This document shows positions 56,775 to 64,000 of a stretch of 64,000 bases of DNA, piece after piece. The stretch lies in contig NZ_BDIY01000008.1 of the NCBI RefSeq assembly GCF_002072155.1, positions 96,968 through 160,967 of the forward strand. Reading direction: 5' to 3'. The position numbers and the translations under genes were made by a program. The stretch's first letter is position 1. Each line of letters begins with the position of its first letter. A model generated the notes under the pieces. It did not search any database, was not told the DNA's origin, and saw only the letters and a list, made by a program, of their open reading frames with translations. This DNA comes from Roseovarius sp. A-2 (GTDB lineage Bacteria; Pseudomonadota; Alphaproteobacteria; Rhodobacterales; Rhodobacteraceae).

Positions 56775-57158
56775 TCAAGACGGCGAACCGCAGTCCACGA
56801 CCATCTTCTTACCCGGCATCCGCGTGCCGTCGGGCCGCCCGATCGTCGTGTCTTCCGGCGCGTCGTCGATGAAGGCTTGTCCATCTGCGCCGATAAACTG
56901 GTTGCGCGCCCCGCAAACCTTTGCCAGCCGCGCGACGACCGTGTCTGCGCTGACCTGGTTCGGGAAATACTCCACAATGAAGCTCTTGATGTCATTCCGG
57001 CTATAGATCGGGAAAACTAAGTCAAGACCGGCACGATCTGCCGGATCTGGCATGAGATCGGCCATCACCGCCTGGCGTCGATCATAGGCGGTTTGCGGGT
57101 CCGGTGCACTGCACGCCGATATGGCAAGACCAATGACCACAAACATAATTACACGCAT
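56775..57158 (-). CDS. Small lipoprotein of unknown function
   Basis: This 127-aa protein has a lipoprotein signal (FVVIGLAISAC, lipidated Cys16), then a short charged domain with no recognised family. AGGAGAACGAT precedes the ATG. It is placed between rplP and the decayed muramidase, with its own terminator. Expected at the membrane periplasmic face; its role is unknown. Confidence 0.75.
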   Translation of the reverse strand: MRVIMFVVIGLAISACSAPDPQTAYDRRQAVMADLMPDPADRAGLDLVFPIYSRNDIKSFIVEYFPNQVSADTVVARLAKVCGARNQFIGADGQAFIDDAPEDTTIGRPDGTRMPGKKMVVDCGSPS

Positions 57159-57340
57159 ATCGTTCTCCTGAGTCAGAAAAGCAAATGCCCGCAGAATGCA
57201 CTGAGCACGGCGCGCCTTTAGCCCTCCCCGCGAACGATCACAAGCCGGAATCCTTCCGGCGCTCGCGCATTAGGCCCGATCCGGTCAGGGACATCGAAGC
57301 GACCGCAGGGTCAGACGATGCCGCCCGGCCAAAATGAGAA

Positions 57341-57368
57341 ACTCCCGGCCAATCGCTTGGCCGGGAGT
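57341..57368 (-). terminator. Terminator after rplP
   Basis: An 11-bp perfect stem ACTCCCGGCCA / TGGCCGGGAGT with a 6-nt loop is followed by TTCTCATTTT on the minus strand, 32 nt after the rplP stop. It would end the rplB-rplP block before the inserted genes. The rest of the 241-nt gap 57159-57399 shows only a short palindrome. Confidence 0.75.
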
Positions 57369-57399
57369 GGATGTCGCTCAACGACTTTGACCGCGCGGG

Positions 57400-57813
57400 T
57401 TACCAGTCCTCGCGGACCACGACCCGGGTCTTGACCGGCAGCTTCATCGCGGCGAGGCGCAGGGCCTCCATCGCGACCGCTTCGCCGACGCCGTCGATCT
57501 CGAACATCACGCGGCCGGGTTTGACCTTGCAGACCCACCGGTCCACCGAGCCTTTACCCTTGCCCATGCGGACCTCGATCGGCTTTGCCGTCACCGGAAC
57601 ATCCGGGAAGATCCGGATCCAGACCCGGCCCTGACGTTTCATGTGACGCGTCATGGCACGGCGTGCCGCCTCGATCTGGCGTGCGGTGACGCGTTCGGGC
57701 TGCGTGGCCTTGAGACCGAAGGAGCCGAAGTTCAGATCAGAGCCGCCCTTGGCCTCGCCCTTGATCCGACCCTTGAACTGCTTGCGGAATTTCGTGCGCT
57801 TTGGTTGTAGCAT
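57400..57813 (-). CDS. rplP: 50S ribosomal protein L16
   Basis: This 137-aa protein starts [20 protein letters not shown] and includes [20 protein letters not shown] with [10 protein letters not shown]16 lies near the A-site tRNA. It follows rpsC by 13 nt; rpmC is not adjacent. Confidence 0.98.
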   Translation of the reverse strand: MLQPKRTKFRKQFKGRIKGEAKGGSDLNFGSFGLKATQPERVTARQIEAARRAMTRHMKRQGRVWIRIFPDVPVTAKPIEVRMGKGKGSVDRWVCKVKPGRVMFEIDGVGEAVAMEALRLAAMKLPVKTRVVVREDW

Positions 57814-57826
57814 CTGTCATTCCTCC

Positions 57827-58534
57827 TTAACGGCGGCCGCCGGCGCCACGGGGCGCGGGACCATCCTGGAGTTCCTGGGCCTTGCGATCACGCGCACCGG
57901 GATCGTGCTCCATGATCTCACCCTTGAAGATCCAGACCTTGATGCCGATGATGCCATAGGCGGTTGTCGCCTCGACATTGGCATAGTCGATATCGGCGCG
58001 CAGAGTGTGCAGCGGCACACGCCCCTCGCGATACCATTCGGTCCGGGCGATTTCGGCGCCGCCAAGACGCCCCGCGACGTTGACCCGGATCCCCAGGGCC
58101 CCCATCCGCATGGCGTTCTGCACGGCGCGCTTCATCGCGCGACGGAAGGACACCCGACGCTCCAGCTGCTGCGCGATGCTGTCGCCCACCAGGGCGGCAT
58201 CGAGCTCGGGCTTGCGCACCTCGACGATGTTCAGATGCAGTTCGCTGTCGGTGATCCGGGCCAGCTTCTTGCGCAGCGTCTCGATATCCGCGCCTTTCTT
58301 GCCGATGATCACGCCCGGGCGCGCGGTGTGGATCGTGACGCGGCACTTCTTGTGCGGACGCTCGATGATCACACGGCTGATGCCGGCCTGCTTGCACTCG
58401 GTGTTGATGAAGTCGCGGATCGCGAGATCCTCGAGCAGAAGATCACCGTAATCCTTGGTGTCGGCATACCAGCGGCTGTCCCAGGTGCGATTCACCTGCA
58501 GGCGCATGCCAATCGGATTGACTTTGTTACCCAT
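57827..58534 (-). CDS. rpsC: 30S ribosomal protein S3
   Basis: This 235-aa protein has the KH domain ([20 protein letters not shown]) and [21 protein letters not shown]3 binds mRNA at the entry channel. Its ATG shares one base with the rplV stop as TAATG. Confidence 0.98.
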   Translation of the reverse strand: MGNKVNPIGMRLQVNRTWDSRWYADTKDYGDLLLEDLAIRDFINTECKQAGISRVIIERPHKKCRVTIHTARPGVIIGKKGADIETLRKKLARITDSELHLNIVEVRKPELDAALVGDSIAQQLERRVSFRRAMKRAVQNAMRMGALGIRVNVAGRLGGAEIARTEWYREGRVPLHTLRADIDYANVEATTAYGIIGIKVWIFKGEIMEHDPGARDRKAQELQDGPAPRGAGGRR

Positions 58535-58914
58535 TAGGCTTGCTCCTCAATTTCACGCACCTTGATCGTCAGTTCCGAGAACGGCTTTTTCAGCGCCCCG
58601 AACCGGCCACGCGCCCGCGGACGGCCACGCTTCATCACAAGGTTCTTGCCGACATAGGCCTCGGCCACGATCAGCTCGTCGACGTCGAGATTGTGGTTGT
58701 TCTCGGCATTGGCGATCGCCGATTGCAGGCACTTCTTGACGTCCTCGGCGATCCGCTTGTTCGAGAAGGTCAGATCGGTCAGCGCCCGGTCCACCTTCTT
58801 GCCACGGATCATCGCGGCGACGAGGTTGAGTTTCTGCGGGCTCGTGCGCAGCATGCGCAGCTTGGCCATCGCCTCGTTATCCGCCACGCGGCGGGGATTT
58901 TTATCCTTGCCCAT
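58534..58914 (-). CDS. rplV: 50S ribosomal protein L22
   Basis: This 126-aa protein has [20 protein letters not shown] and [20 protein letters not shown], the tunnel-lining L22 loop region. It lies 3 nt after rpsS and overlaps rpsC by one base. Confidence 0.98.
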   Translation of the reverse strand: MGKDKNPRRVADNEAMAKLRMLRTSPQKLNLVAAMIRGKKVDRALTDLTFSNKRIAEDVKKCLQSAIANAENNHNLDVDELIVAEAYVGKNLVMKRGRPRARGRFGALKKPFSELTIKVREIEEQA

Positions 58915-58917
58915 GGC

Positions 58918-59196
58918 TTATTTCCTCTTCGCTTTCTTGTCCGCCGCATGCCCGTAATAGGTGCGGGTCGGCGAATATTCACCGAATTTCTGGCCGATCA
59001 TGTCCTCGCTCACATTCACCGGAATGTGCTTGTGGCCATTGTAGACGCCGAACGTGAGACCCACGAATTGCGGCAGGATCGTCGAGCGGCGCGACCAGAT
59101 CTTGATCACTTCGTTGCGCCCCGACTCGCGCGCTGCCTCTGCCTTTTTCAAGACATAGGCATCGACGAAGGGGCCTTTCCATACAGAACGTGCCAT
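58918..59196 (-). CDS. rpsS: 30S ribosomal protein S19
   Basis: This 92-aa protein reads [20 protein letters not shown] and ends [21 protein letters not shown]19 lies in the small-subunit head. It lies 3 nt after rplB. Confidence 0.98.
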   Translation of the reverse strand: MARSVWKGPFVDAYVLKKAEAARESGRNEVIKIWSRRSTILPQFVGLTFGVYNGHKHIPVNVSEDMIGQKFGEYSPTRTYYGHAADKKAKRK

Positions 59197-59199
59197 GTG

Positions 59200-60042
59200 T
59201 TAGCGGCCCTTCTTCTTGGCGTGACGCGAGCGCAGGATAAGCTTCTGCGACGCCTTGTTCTTGTTGCGGGTGCGCGCGCCCTTGGTGGGCTTGCCCGAGG
59301 GCGTGACCGGGTGACGACCACCCGAGGTCCGGCCCTCACCACCACCATGGGGGTGGTCGATCGGGTTCATCACGACGCCGCGCACCGACGGGCGAATGCC
59401 CTTGTGGCGCATGCGGCCCGCTTTACCGTAATTCTGGTTGCTGTTGTCGGGATTGCTGACGGCACCGACGGTGGCCATGCATTCCTGGCGCACCAGACGC
59501 AGCTCGCCCGAGCTGAGGCGGATCTGCGCATAGCCGCCATCGCGGCCCACAAATTGCGCATAGGTACCAGCGGCGCGTGCGATCTGCCCGCCCTTGCCGG
59601 CCTTCAGCTCGATGTTGTGAATGATCGTGCCGATCGGCATGCCCGAGAACGGCATCGCGTTGCCCGGCTTGATATCGGCCTTGGCGCTTGCGAGCACCTT
59701 ATCGCCAATCGCCAGACGCTGCGGCGCCAGGATATAGGCCTGTTCGCCATCCTCGTAGCGGATCAGCGCGATGAACGCGGTGCGGTTCGGGTCATATTCG
59801 ATCCGTTCCACGACCGCCGGGATGTCGAGTTTGGTACGCTTGAAATCGACGATGCGGTAGAGGCGTTTCGCCCCGCCGCCCTTGCGACGCATCGTGATCC
59901 GTCCGGTATTGTTCCGGCCGCCATGCTTGGTCAAACCCTCAGTGAGGGATTTGACCGGACGTCCTTTCCACAGCTCCGAACGGTCGATCAGCACCAGCCC
60001 GCGCTGGCCCGGCGTCGTCGGCTTATACGACTTGAGTGCCAT
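59200..60042 (-). CDS. rplB: 50S ribosomal protein L2
   Basis: This 280-aa protein has [18 protein letters not shown] and the peptidyl-transferase-side [20 protein letters not shown]. It starts the rplB-rplP block, and a promoter candidate stands at 60204-60232. Upstream, rplW is displaced by 1.66 kb. Confidence 0.98.
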   Translation of the reverse strand: MALKSYKPTTPGQRGLVLIDRSELWKGRPVKSLTEGLTKHGGRNNTGRITMRRKGGGAKRLYRIVDFKRTKLDIPAVVERIEYDPNRTAFIALIRYEDGEQAYILAPQRLAIGDKVLASAKADIKPGNAMPFSGMPIGTIIHNIELKAGKGGQIARAAGTYAQFVGRDGGYAQIRLSSGELRLVRQECMATVGAVSNPDNSNQNYGKAGRMRHKGIRPSVRGVVMNPIDHPHGGGEGRTSGGRHPVTPSGKPTKGARTRNKNKASQKLILRSRHAKKKGR

Positions 60043-60094
60043 GCTTTCTGTCTTCCGTTTAGCAAACGCGTGCCCGAAGGCCCGCTATGTAGGA

Positions 60095-60109
60095 TGGGTT
60101 TGAAGCCCA
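60095..60109. repeat. TGGGTT-type palindrome, copy 1
   Basis: tgggtt-tga-agccca forms a 6-bp stem with one G-T pair, inside the context gtaggatgggtttgaag. A similar element is at 61677-61694. This type is common in intergenic DNA of alphaproteobacteria. Confidence 0.5.
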
Positions 60110-60203
60110 CCGTGGTTATAGGCCCCCGAAGGTGCCCGGCTCTTCGTTGCCCTTGCGAACAACAGCGAAGCCCCGGACGAATCCGGGGCCTTGCGGATGG
60201 GGT

Positions 60204-60232
60204 CTGATAGGGGAGTGTCCCTGCCCGGTCAA
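60204..60232 (-). promoter_or_regulatory. Sigma70-like promoter before rplB
   Basis: TTGACC at 60227-60232 and TATCAG at 60204-60209 on the minus strand have a 17-nt spacer (five and four matches to consensus). A start near 60197 gives a leader of about 155 nt. It appears to drive rplB-rplP independently of rpsJ-rplW. Confidence 0.6.
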
Positions 60233-60379
60233 GGGGGTGAGCACATAATCGCGCCATTAGACACAGATCAAGGCGCGCCCGGTCCCCCCGGTTTAAAATG
60301 CAGCCTTAGAATAGCATGTCGACAATAGCACGCGCCGCCCAAACCCGCGCGCAACCGATCCGAACAAAGGAGACCGACC

Positions 60380-60727
60380 ATGACCAAATCCGCAAAGAAA
60401 ACCACCGCCAAACCCGACACCACGGCCCTTACCTCCGCCATGGCCGCAGGGAGCCCTGCCGCCCGGATGTGGCTCGACATCATGGCCGAAAGCACCCGCT
60501 TCGTATCCGAGCGCCTGCAGAACGATCTCGAGACCCAAAGGGCAATGCTGCGCTGCCAGAGCCCGGCCGATCTGGTGCAGGTGCAGTCCGATTTCTTTCG
60601 CAAGGCGATGGAGCAATACAGTTCGGAGGCGCAGCGCCTGTTTGACATCATGACTGAGGCCACGGGCGACACGGTCAAGGACGCCAAGACCGGCACCAAG
60701 CGGGGGTATGACGACGTGCCGCTTTGA
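60380..60727 (+). CDS. Phasin-family protein
   Basis: This 115-aa helical protein has the repeated amphipathic pattern of phasins (FVSERLQNDLETQRAMLRC and SDFFRKAMEQYSSEAQRLFD). Phasins coat polyhydroxyalkanoate granules. An AAGGAG site precedes the ATG. It stands alone on the plus strand between rplW and rplB. No PHA enzymes are in the window. Confidence 0.85.
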   Translation: MTKSAKKTTAKPDTTALTSAMAAGSPAARMWLDIMAESTRFVSERLQNDLETQRAMLRCQSPADLVQVQSDFFRKAMEQYSSEAQRLFDIMTEATGDTVKDAKTGTKRGYDDVPL

Positions 60728-60891
60728 CAGTGGGCAACGGGTGCGGGGCTAAGCATAAAAATTCGGGATCGCCCGACAAGACGACCCGCGCCCCTGTCCC
60801 GCGCTCGGGCAGGTCCGTGTCGAGCCGTGTGATGTTTGAAAACCCGCGCCTGGCACCTCCGGCAAGCGGATGCCGCCGTACCATATTGCAT

Positions 60892-61515
60892 CTAAGAGCG
60901 CAGATTCGATTTAATCATCTCAAGTAGCTCGGGGGCGTTTGGAACCTGCTCGAAGGCGACAGGCATCGTCAACATTCCCCAAGTGACCGGCTGTCCCGGA
61001 TGAGATAACCCATGTCCGATCGGCTGAAGCTCCTGTTCATCAAGCAACGTGCCGATCTTCAGTGATGGATTTGGGCGCGTCGGTACAATCTCGTAGGGAT
61101 AAGTGGCGGAGTGCACGTTGGACACAACATAGAGCCGGACCGCGAATCGCCAGTTTGGTCCGCGGCGGCAAACGATTGCTCGCTTGTTCGTTACGAAATA
61201 CACCACATTCCAGAGGACGTACTGCCGGTTGCTTGCCATCATAAATGCCGCAGCCATGAACGCGAGCGAAGCTGCACCATACACCATGCAGGCCGTAAAG
61301 CGGATTGAGGAAGACGCAGGCCCGATGAACGGAACCGTACTCCACATAACCAAGACACCAACCAACATGGAGATTAGATAGACCCGTTCGGCCCCGATCG
61401 GTTGGCACAGTCCACGTCCATATTCGGGTCTTCCCGTCCACAACACCCGCTCATCCGGGTCTAGGATGTCGTTCAGGTCGCCATCAGCGCGAATCTCGAT
61501 TGAAACGTTACTCAT
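60892..61515 (-). CDS. Membrane protein with PH-like (bPH) domain
   Basis: This 207-aa protein has two or three membrane segments (VYLISMLVGVLVMWSTV, CMVYGAASLAFMAAAFMM) flanked by the bacterial PH-type opening DERVLWTGRP and an extended strand region VYFVTNKRAIVCRRG. Such proteins are often of unknown role in the envelope. The ATG at 61515 is chosen over a TTG two codons earlier; no strong ribosome site is seen for either. It lies in the insertion between rplW and rplB and shows a somewhat lower GC content than the ribosomal genes. Confidence 0.7.
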   Translation of the reverse strand: MSNVSIEIRADGDLNDILDPDERVLWTGRPEYGRGLCQPIGAERVYLISMLVGVLVMWSTVPFIGPASSSIRFTACMVYGAASLAFMAAAFMMASNRQYVLWNVVYFVTNKRAIVCRRGPNWRFAVRLYVVSNVHSATYPYEIVPTRPNPSLKIGTLLDEQELQPIGHGLSHPGQPVTWGMLTMPVAFEQVPNAPELLEMIKSNLRS

Positions 61516-61631
61516 CCACAAGAACCAGCCGACCTACCCGTGGACGTGACCGCACTCCACCAAGCAAGTAACACCCTTTTTGCCCAATACCGCAAGCTAC
61601 GGCTGGACTCCCAAGTAGAAATTTCTCACGA

Positions 61632-61665
61632 AAAACCCCGGCCACCTCACGGCAGCCGGGGTTTT
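61632..61665. terminator. Bidirectional terminator after rplW
   Basis: AAAACCCCGGC...GCCGGGGTTTT forms an 11-bp stem with T-runs on both strands. On the minus strand it lies 36 nt after the rplW stop, so the rpsJ-rplW block probably ends here. Confidence 0.85.
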
Positions 61666-61676
61666 CTTTTTCGTAG

Positions 61677-61694
61677 GGTGGGTGCTAACCCACC
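61677..61694. repeat. TGGGTT-type palindrome, copy 2
   Basis: ggtgggt-gcta-acccacc is a 7-bp perfect inverted repeat just after the rplW stop, matching the type at 60095 (context cgtagggtggg). Confidence 0.6.
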
Positions 61695-61700
61695 ACCCGA

Positions 61701-61997
61701 TCAAAGACCGGTGGTCACGTCGATCGTGTTGCCTTCGACCAGCGTCACATAGGCTTTCTTGACGTCATTCCGGCGGCCCATCTGGCCACGGAAGCGCTTT
61801 TGCTTGCCCTTGGTGATCGTGGTGTTGACGGCCTTGACCTTCACACCAAAGAGCGCCTCGACGGCCTCCTTGATCTGCGGCTTGTTGGCGTCGATCGCCA
61901 CCTCGAAGACAACCGCCCCGTTCTCGGAGGCCATAGTCGCCTTTTCGGTGATCACCGGCTTTCGGATCACATCGTAATGTTCAGGTTTCGCGCTCAT
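61701..61997 (-). CDS. rplW: 50S ribosomal protein L23
   Basis: This 98-aa protein has [19 protein letters not shown] and [20 protein letters not shown]23 lies at the tunnel exit and contacts trigger factor and SRP. Its ATG overlaps the rplD stop by 4 nt. It is the last gene of its block. Confidence 0.98.
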   Translation of the reverse strand: MSAKPEHYDVIRKPVITEKATMASENGAVVFEVAIDANKPQIKEAVEALFGVKVKAVNTTITKGKQKRFRGQMGRRNDVKKAYVTLVEGNTIDVTTGL

Positions 61998-62611
61998 TTC
62001 AACCGAGCCTCCAGTGCTTCGACACCCGCCTTGGTCAGCACGAGCGTGTCGCGCTTGAGGATGTCATAGACGTTTGCGCCCATCGACGGCAGCACATCGA
62101 GTCCCTCGATATTGGCCGCGGCACGGGCGAAATCTGCATTCACCTGCGCCCCGTCGATGATCAGCGCACGCTTCCAGCCCATGTCCTTGACCAGCTTGGC
62201 CAGGGTCTTGGTCTTGCCGTCGCTCTCGGTGTTCTCGATCACCACCAGCTCGCCCGCCTTGACCTTGGCCGAGAGCGCGTGCCTCAGACCGAGCTGACGC
62301 ACCTTCTTGGGCAGGTCATGCGCGTGGCTGCGCGGGGTCGGACCCTTGTAGATACCCCCCTTGCGGAAAATCGGCGCGTTACGGTCGCCGTGGCGTGCGC
62401 CACCGGTGCCCTTCTGGCGGTAGATCTTCTTGGTGGAATAGCTGGTTTCCGACCGGGTCTTGACCTTGTGCGTGCCGGCCTGCGCCTTGTTGCGCTGCCA
62501 GCGGACGACGCGGTGCAGAATGTCCGCGCGCGGTTCCAGGCCGAAGATGTCTTCGCCCAGATCGACCGAGCCGGCCGTGCCGCCGTCCAGTTTGATCACG
62601 TCGAGTTTCAT
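61994..62611 (-). CDS. rplD: 50S ribosomal protein L4
   Basis: This 205-aa protein has [20 protein letters not shown], the conserved L4 loop lining the exit tunnel. It overlaps rplC by 4 nt and rplW by 4 nt. In some bacteria L4 represses its own operon; no leader structure was checked here. Confidence 0.98.
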   Translation of the reverse strand: MKLDVIKLDGGTAGSVDLGEDIFGLEPRADILHRVVRWQRNKAQAGTHKVKTRSETSYSTKKIYRQKGTGGARHGDRNAPIFRKGGIYKGPTPRSHAHDLPKKVRQLGLRHALSAKVKAGELVVIENTESDGKTKTLAKLVKDMGWKRALIIDGAQVNADFARAAANIEGLDVLPSMGANVYDILKRDTLVLTKAGVEALEARLK

Positions 62612-63450
62612 TCTTCGCTGTCCTTCTTCTCGGCCTCGATGTCAGCCTCGGCCTCTTTCAGGGCTGCTTCTTCCGCAGCGGCCTGCTCTTCGGCCAGACG
62701 CTTGGCTTCTGCTTCTTCCTCGGCAGCGGCCTGTGCGGCGGCTTCCTCGGCAGCTTTCGCAGCCTCTTCAGCGGCCGATTTCAGCGCGGCGGGCAGAATG
62801 GCATTCTCGGGGAACGGCTTTTTCACCGCATCCTTGATCGTCACCCAGCCACCTTTCGATCCGGGCACGGCGCCCTTGATCATGATCAGGCCACGATCCG
62901 CGTCGGTCTTGACGACCTGCAGGTTCTGCGTGGTGACCTTGGCGGCACCCATGTGACCGGCCATCTTCTTGCCTTTGAAGACCTTGCCGGGATCCTGACA
63001 CTGACCCGTCGAGCCGTGCGAGCGGTGGCTGATCGACACACCGTGGCTGGCCCGCAGACCGCCAAAGTTGTGGCGCTTCATCGCACCGGCAAAGCCCTTA
63101 CCGATCGAGGTGCCCGAGACGTCCACGAACTGACCTTCAAAGTAATGGTCAGCGGTGATTTCCTCGCCTACATTGATCAGGTTCTCAGGCGCCACGCGGA
63201 ATTCCGCGACCTTACGCTTGGGCTCCACCTTGGCCACGGCAAAATGCCCACGCATGGCCTGCGTCGTGCGCTTGGCCTTGGCGGTGCCTGCACCGAGTTG
63301 CACGGCACTGTAGCCGTCTTTCTCAGGGGTGCGCTGTGCCACCACCTGAAGTTTGTCCAGTTGAAGAACGGTCACAGGAATCTGCTTGCCGTCTTCCATG
63401 AAAAGCCGGGTCATGCCGACTTTTTTCGCGATCACACCAGAGCGCAACAT
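62608..63450 (-). CDS. rplC: 50S ribosomal protein L3 with long Ala/Glu-rich C-terminal extension
   Basis: This 280-aa protein has [20 protein letters not shown] and [18 protein letters not shown] of L3. The core ends near residue 214; the remaining 66 residues are a charged Ala/Glu-rich helix ([20 protein letters not shown] and on), about 70 residues longer than the E. coli protein. It overlaps rplD by 4 nt. Confidence 0.98.
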   Translation of the reverse strand: MLRSGVIAKKVGMTRLFMEDGKQIPVTVLQLDKLQVVAQRTPEKDGYSAVQLGAGTAKAKRTTQAMRGHFAVAKVEPKRKVAEFRVAPENLINVGEEITADHYFEGQFVDVSGTSIGKGFAGAMKRHNFGGLRASHGVSISHRSHGSTGQCQDPGKVFKGKKMAGHMGAAKVTTQNLQVVKTDADRGLIMIKGAVPGSKGGWVTIKDAVKKPFPENAILPAALKSAAEEAAKAAEEAAAQAAAEEEAEAKRLAEEQAAAEEAALKEAEADIEAEKKDSEE

Positions 63451-63462
63451 GTCTTGCCCTCC

Positions 63463-63771
63463 TTAAACCGAAATCTGCACGTCCACGCCAGCGGCGAGGT
63501 CGAGCTTCATCAGCGCGTCCACCGTCTGCGGCGTGGGGTCGACGATGTCGAGAAGACGCTTATGCGTCCTGATCTCGAACTGGTCGCGGGATTTCTTGTT
63601 CACGTGGGGGCCACGCAGAACGGTGAATTTCTCGATCTTGTTCGGCAGCGGGATCGGCCCGCGCACCTGGGCACCGGTCCGTTTGGCGGTGTTGACGATT
63701 TCCTGCGTGCTGGCATCCAGCACACGGTAGTCAAACGCCTTGAGCCGAATGCGAATATTCTGGCTTTGCAT
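63463..63771 (-). CDS. rpsJ: 30S ribosomal protein S10
   Basis: This 102-aa protein starts [20 protein letters not shown] and has [20 protein letters not shown]. The ATG at 63771 is the conserved start; the longer reading is rejected. S10 also binds NusB in antitermination. It precedes rplC by 12 nt. Confidence 0.98.
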   Translation of the reverse strand: MQSQNIRIRLKAFDYRVLDASTQEIVNTAKRTGAQVRGPIPLPNKIEKFTVLRGPHVNKKSRDQFEIRTHKRLLDIVDPTPQTVDALMKLDLAAGVDVQISV

Positions 63772-63806
63772 TGGTCTAGCCTTTCGCGGCATTGGAGTTG
63801 ATAGGA

Positions 63807-63831
63807 GGGAGGCCGGACCACCCGGCCTCCC
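63807..63831 (-). terminator. Hairpin after tuf
   Basis: GGGAGGCCGG and CCGGCCTCCC form a 10-bp stem with a 5-nt loop between tuf and rpsJ. A second GC-rich stem (around 63845-63864) lies nearer tuf. No strong T-run follows, so it may attenuate rather than stop transcription into rpsJ. Confidence 0.45.
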
Positions 63832-63876
63832 TCTTCGAACCCTGCCCCGGGATCGTGCCCCGGGGCGTGATAGGTG

Positions 63877-64000
63877 TTACTCGAGGATTTTGCTGACGAC
63901 GCCTGCGCCGACGGTGCGGCCGCCTTCGCGGATGGCGAAGCGCAGCCCGTCTTCCATCGCAATGGGCGCGATCAGGTCGACGGTGAACTTCAGGTTATCG
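63877..64000 (-). CDS. tuf: Elongation factor Tu, C-terminal part (5' end outside window)
   Basis: The last 40 residues are visible, ending [20 protein letters not shown] plus LE, the invariant C-terminus of EF-Tu. The gene continues past position 64000. EF-Tu brings aminoacyl-tRNA to the ribosome. It precedes rpsJ, as in the str-S10 arrangement. Confidence 0.96.
   Translation of the reverse strand, partial: DNLKFTVDLIAPIAMEDGLRFAIREGGRTVGAGVVSKILE

Larger units (their letters stand above)
60043..60379. other. Intergenic region between rplB and the phasin gene
   Basis: These 337 nt hold no gene. From left to right they carry an imperfect TGGGTT-type palindrome (60095-60109), a GC-rich hairpin gccccgg-acgaat-ccggggc (60170-60189), the minus-strand promoter candidate for rplB at 60204-60232, and the plus-strand promoter area and AAGGAG site for the phasin gene. 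Confidence 0.6.

Noticed and set aside
58540..60207. Long plus-strand frame over rplV, rpsS and rplB
   Set aside because: The three ribosomal proteins on the minus strand are certain; this is their antisense shadow.

Overview
The window is high-GC DNA that looks like a Rhodobacterales (roseobacter-type) alphaproteobacterial chromosome. This is inferred from the S10-spc-alpha ribosomal cluster, the alphaproteobacterial forms of RpoA, SecY and L3, alphaproteobacterial-style dispersed palindromes, and the many solute-binding-protein-dependent transporters. No plasmid, prophage or CRISPR signature was seen.

Positions 1-2725 hold the 3' end of an ATP-grasp ligase-like gene and a 676-aa protein of unknown function with a candidate Cys/His/Asn active site. 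Positions 2799-17704 are a catabolic island for small nitrogenous compounds. One operon encodes an NMT1/SsuA-type ABC transporter, two SDR dehydrogenases, a polysaccharide-deacetylase-fold amidase and a ureohydrolase, with a divergent LysR regulator. A second operon encodes a CMP/guanine-deaminase-like protein, a polyamine-type ABC transporter, two amidohydrolases and a creatininase-family enzyme. Positions 17964-20370 are a decay zone: frameshifted sauT and sauS-like genes (sulfoacetate catabolism) and an IS630-type transposase remnant lying against a tRNA-Gly gene.

Positions 20505-30219 form an acetate module read leftwards: acetyl-CoA synthetase, adenylate kinase, DUF4212 plus SSS symporter, a cNMP/CBS/DUF294 protein, a response regulator and an unusual membrane sensor fused to a DnaQ-type exonuclease. 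Acs releases AMP, which Adk recycles, and the remaining genes look like uptake and signalling. uvrB follows on the plus strand, then a small AT-rich HEPN-like gene, two small genes, a peptide-type ABC transporter (34196-39905), rarA and a DegQ-like protease.

Positions 42965-64000 carry the ribosomal supercluster on the minus strand, from tuf (partial) through rpsJ to rplQ. It is in canonical order but interrupted three times, at rplW/rplB, rplP/rpmC and rpmD/rplO. The inserted genes include a phasin, a membrane protein, a lipoprotein, a decayed muramidase, an iron/2OG oxygenase-like protein, a cold-shock protein, a GFA-like protein, a vWA protein and a DsbA-fold isomerase. Each upstream ribosomal block ends in a terminator-like hairpin, and each downstream block is preceded by a sigma70-like promoter with a 17-nt spacer, so the cluster appears to be rewired into several transcription units. 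Paired palindromes of one family occur at three places (33725, 43476, 50477).
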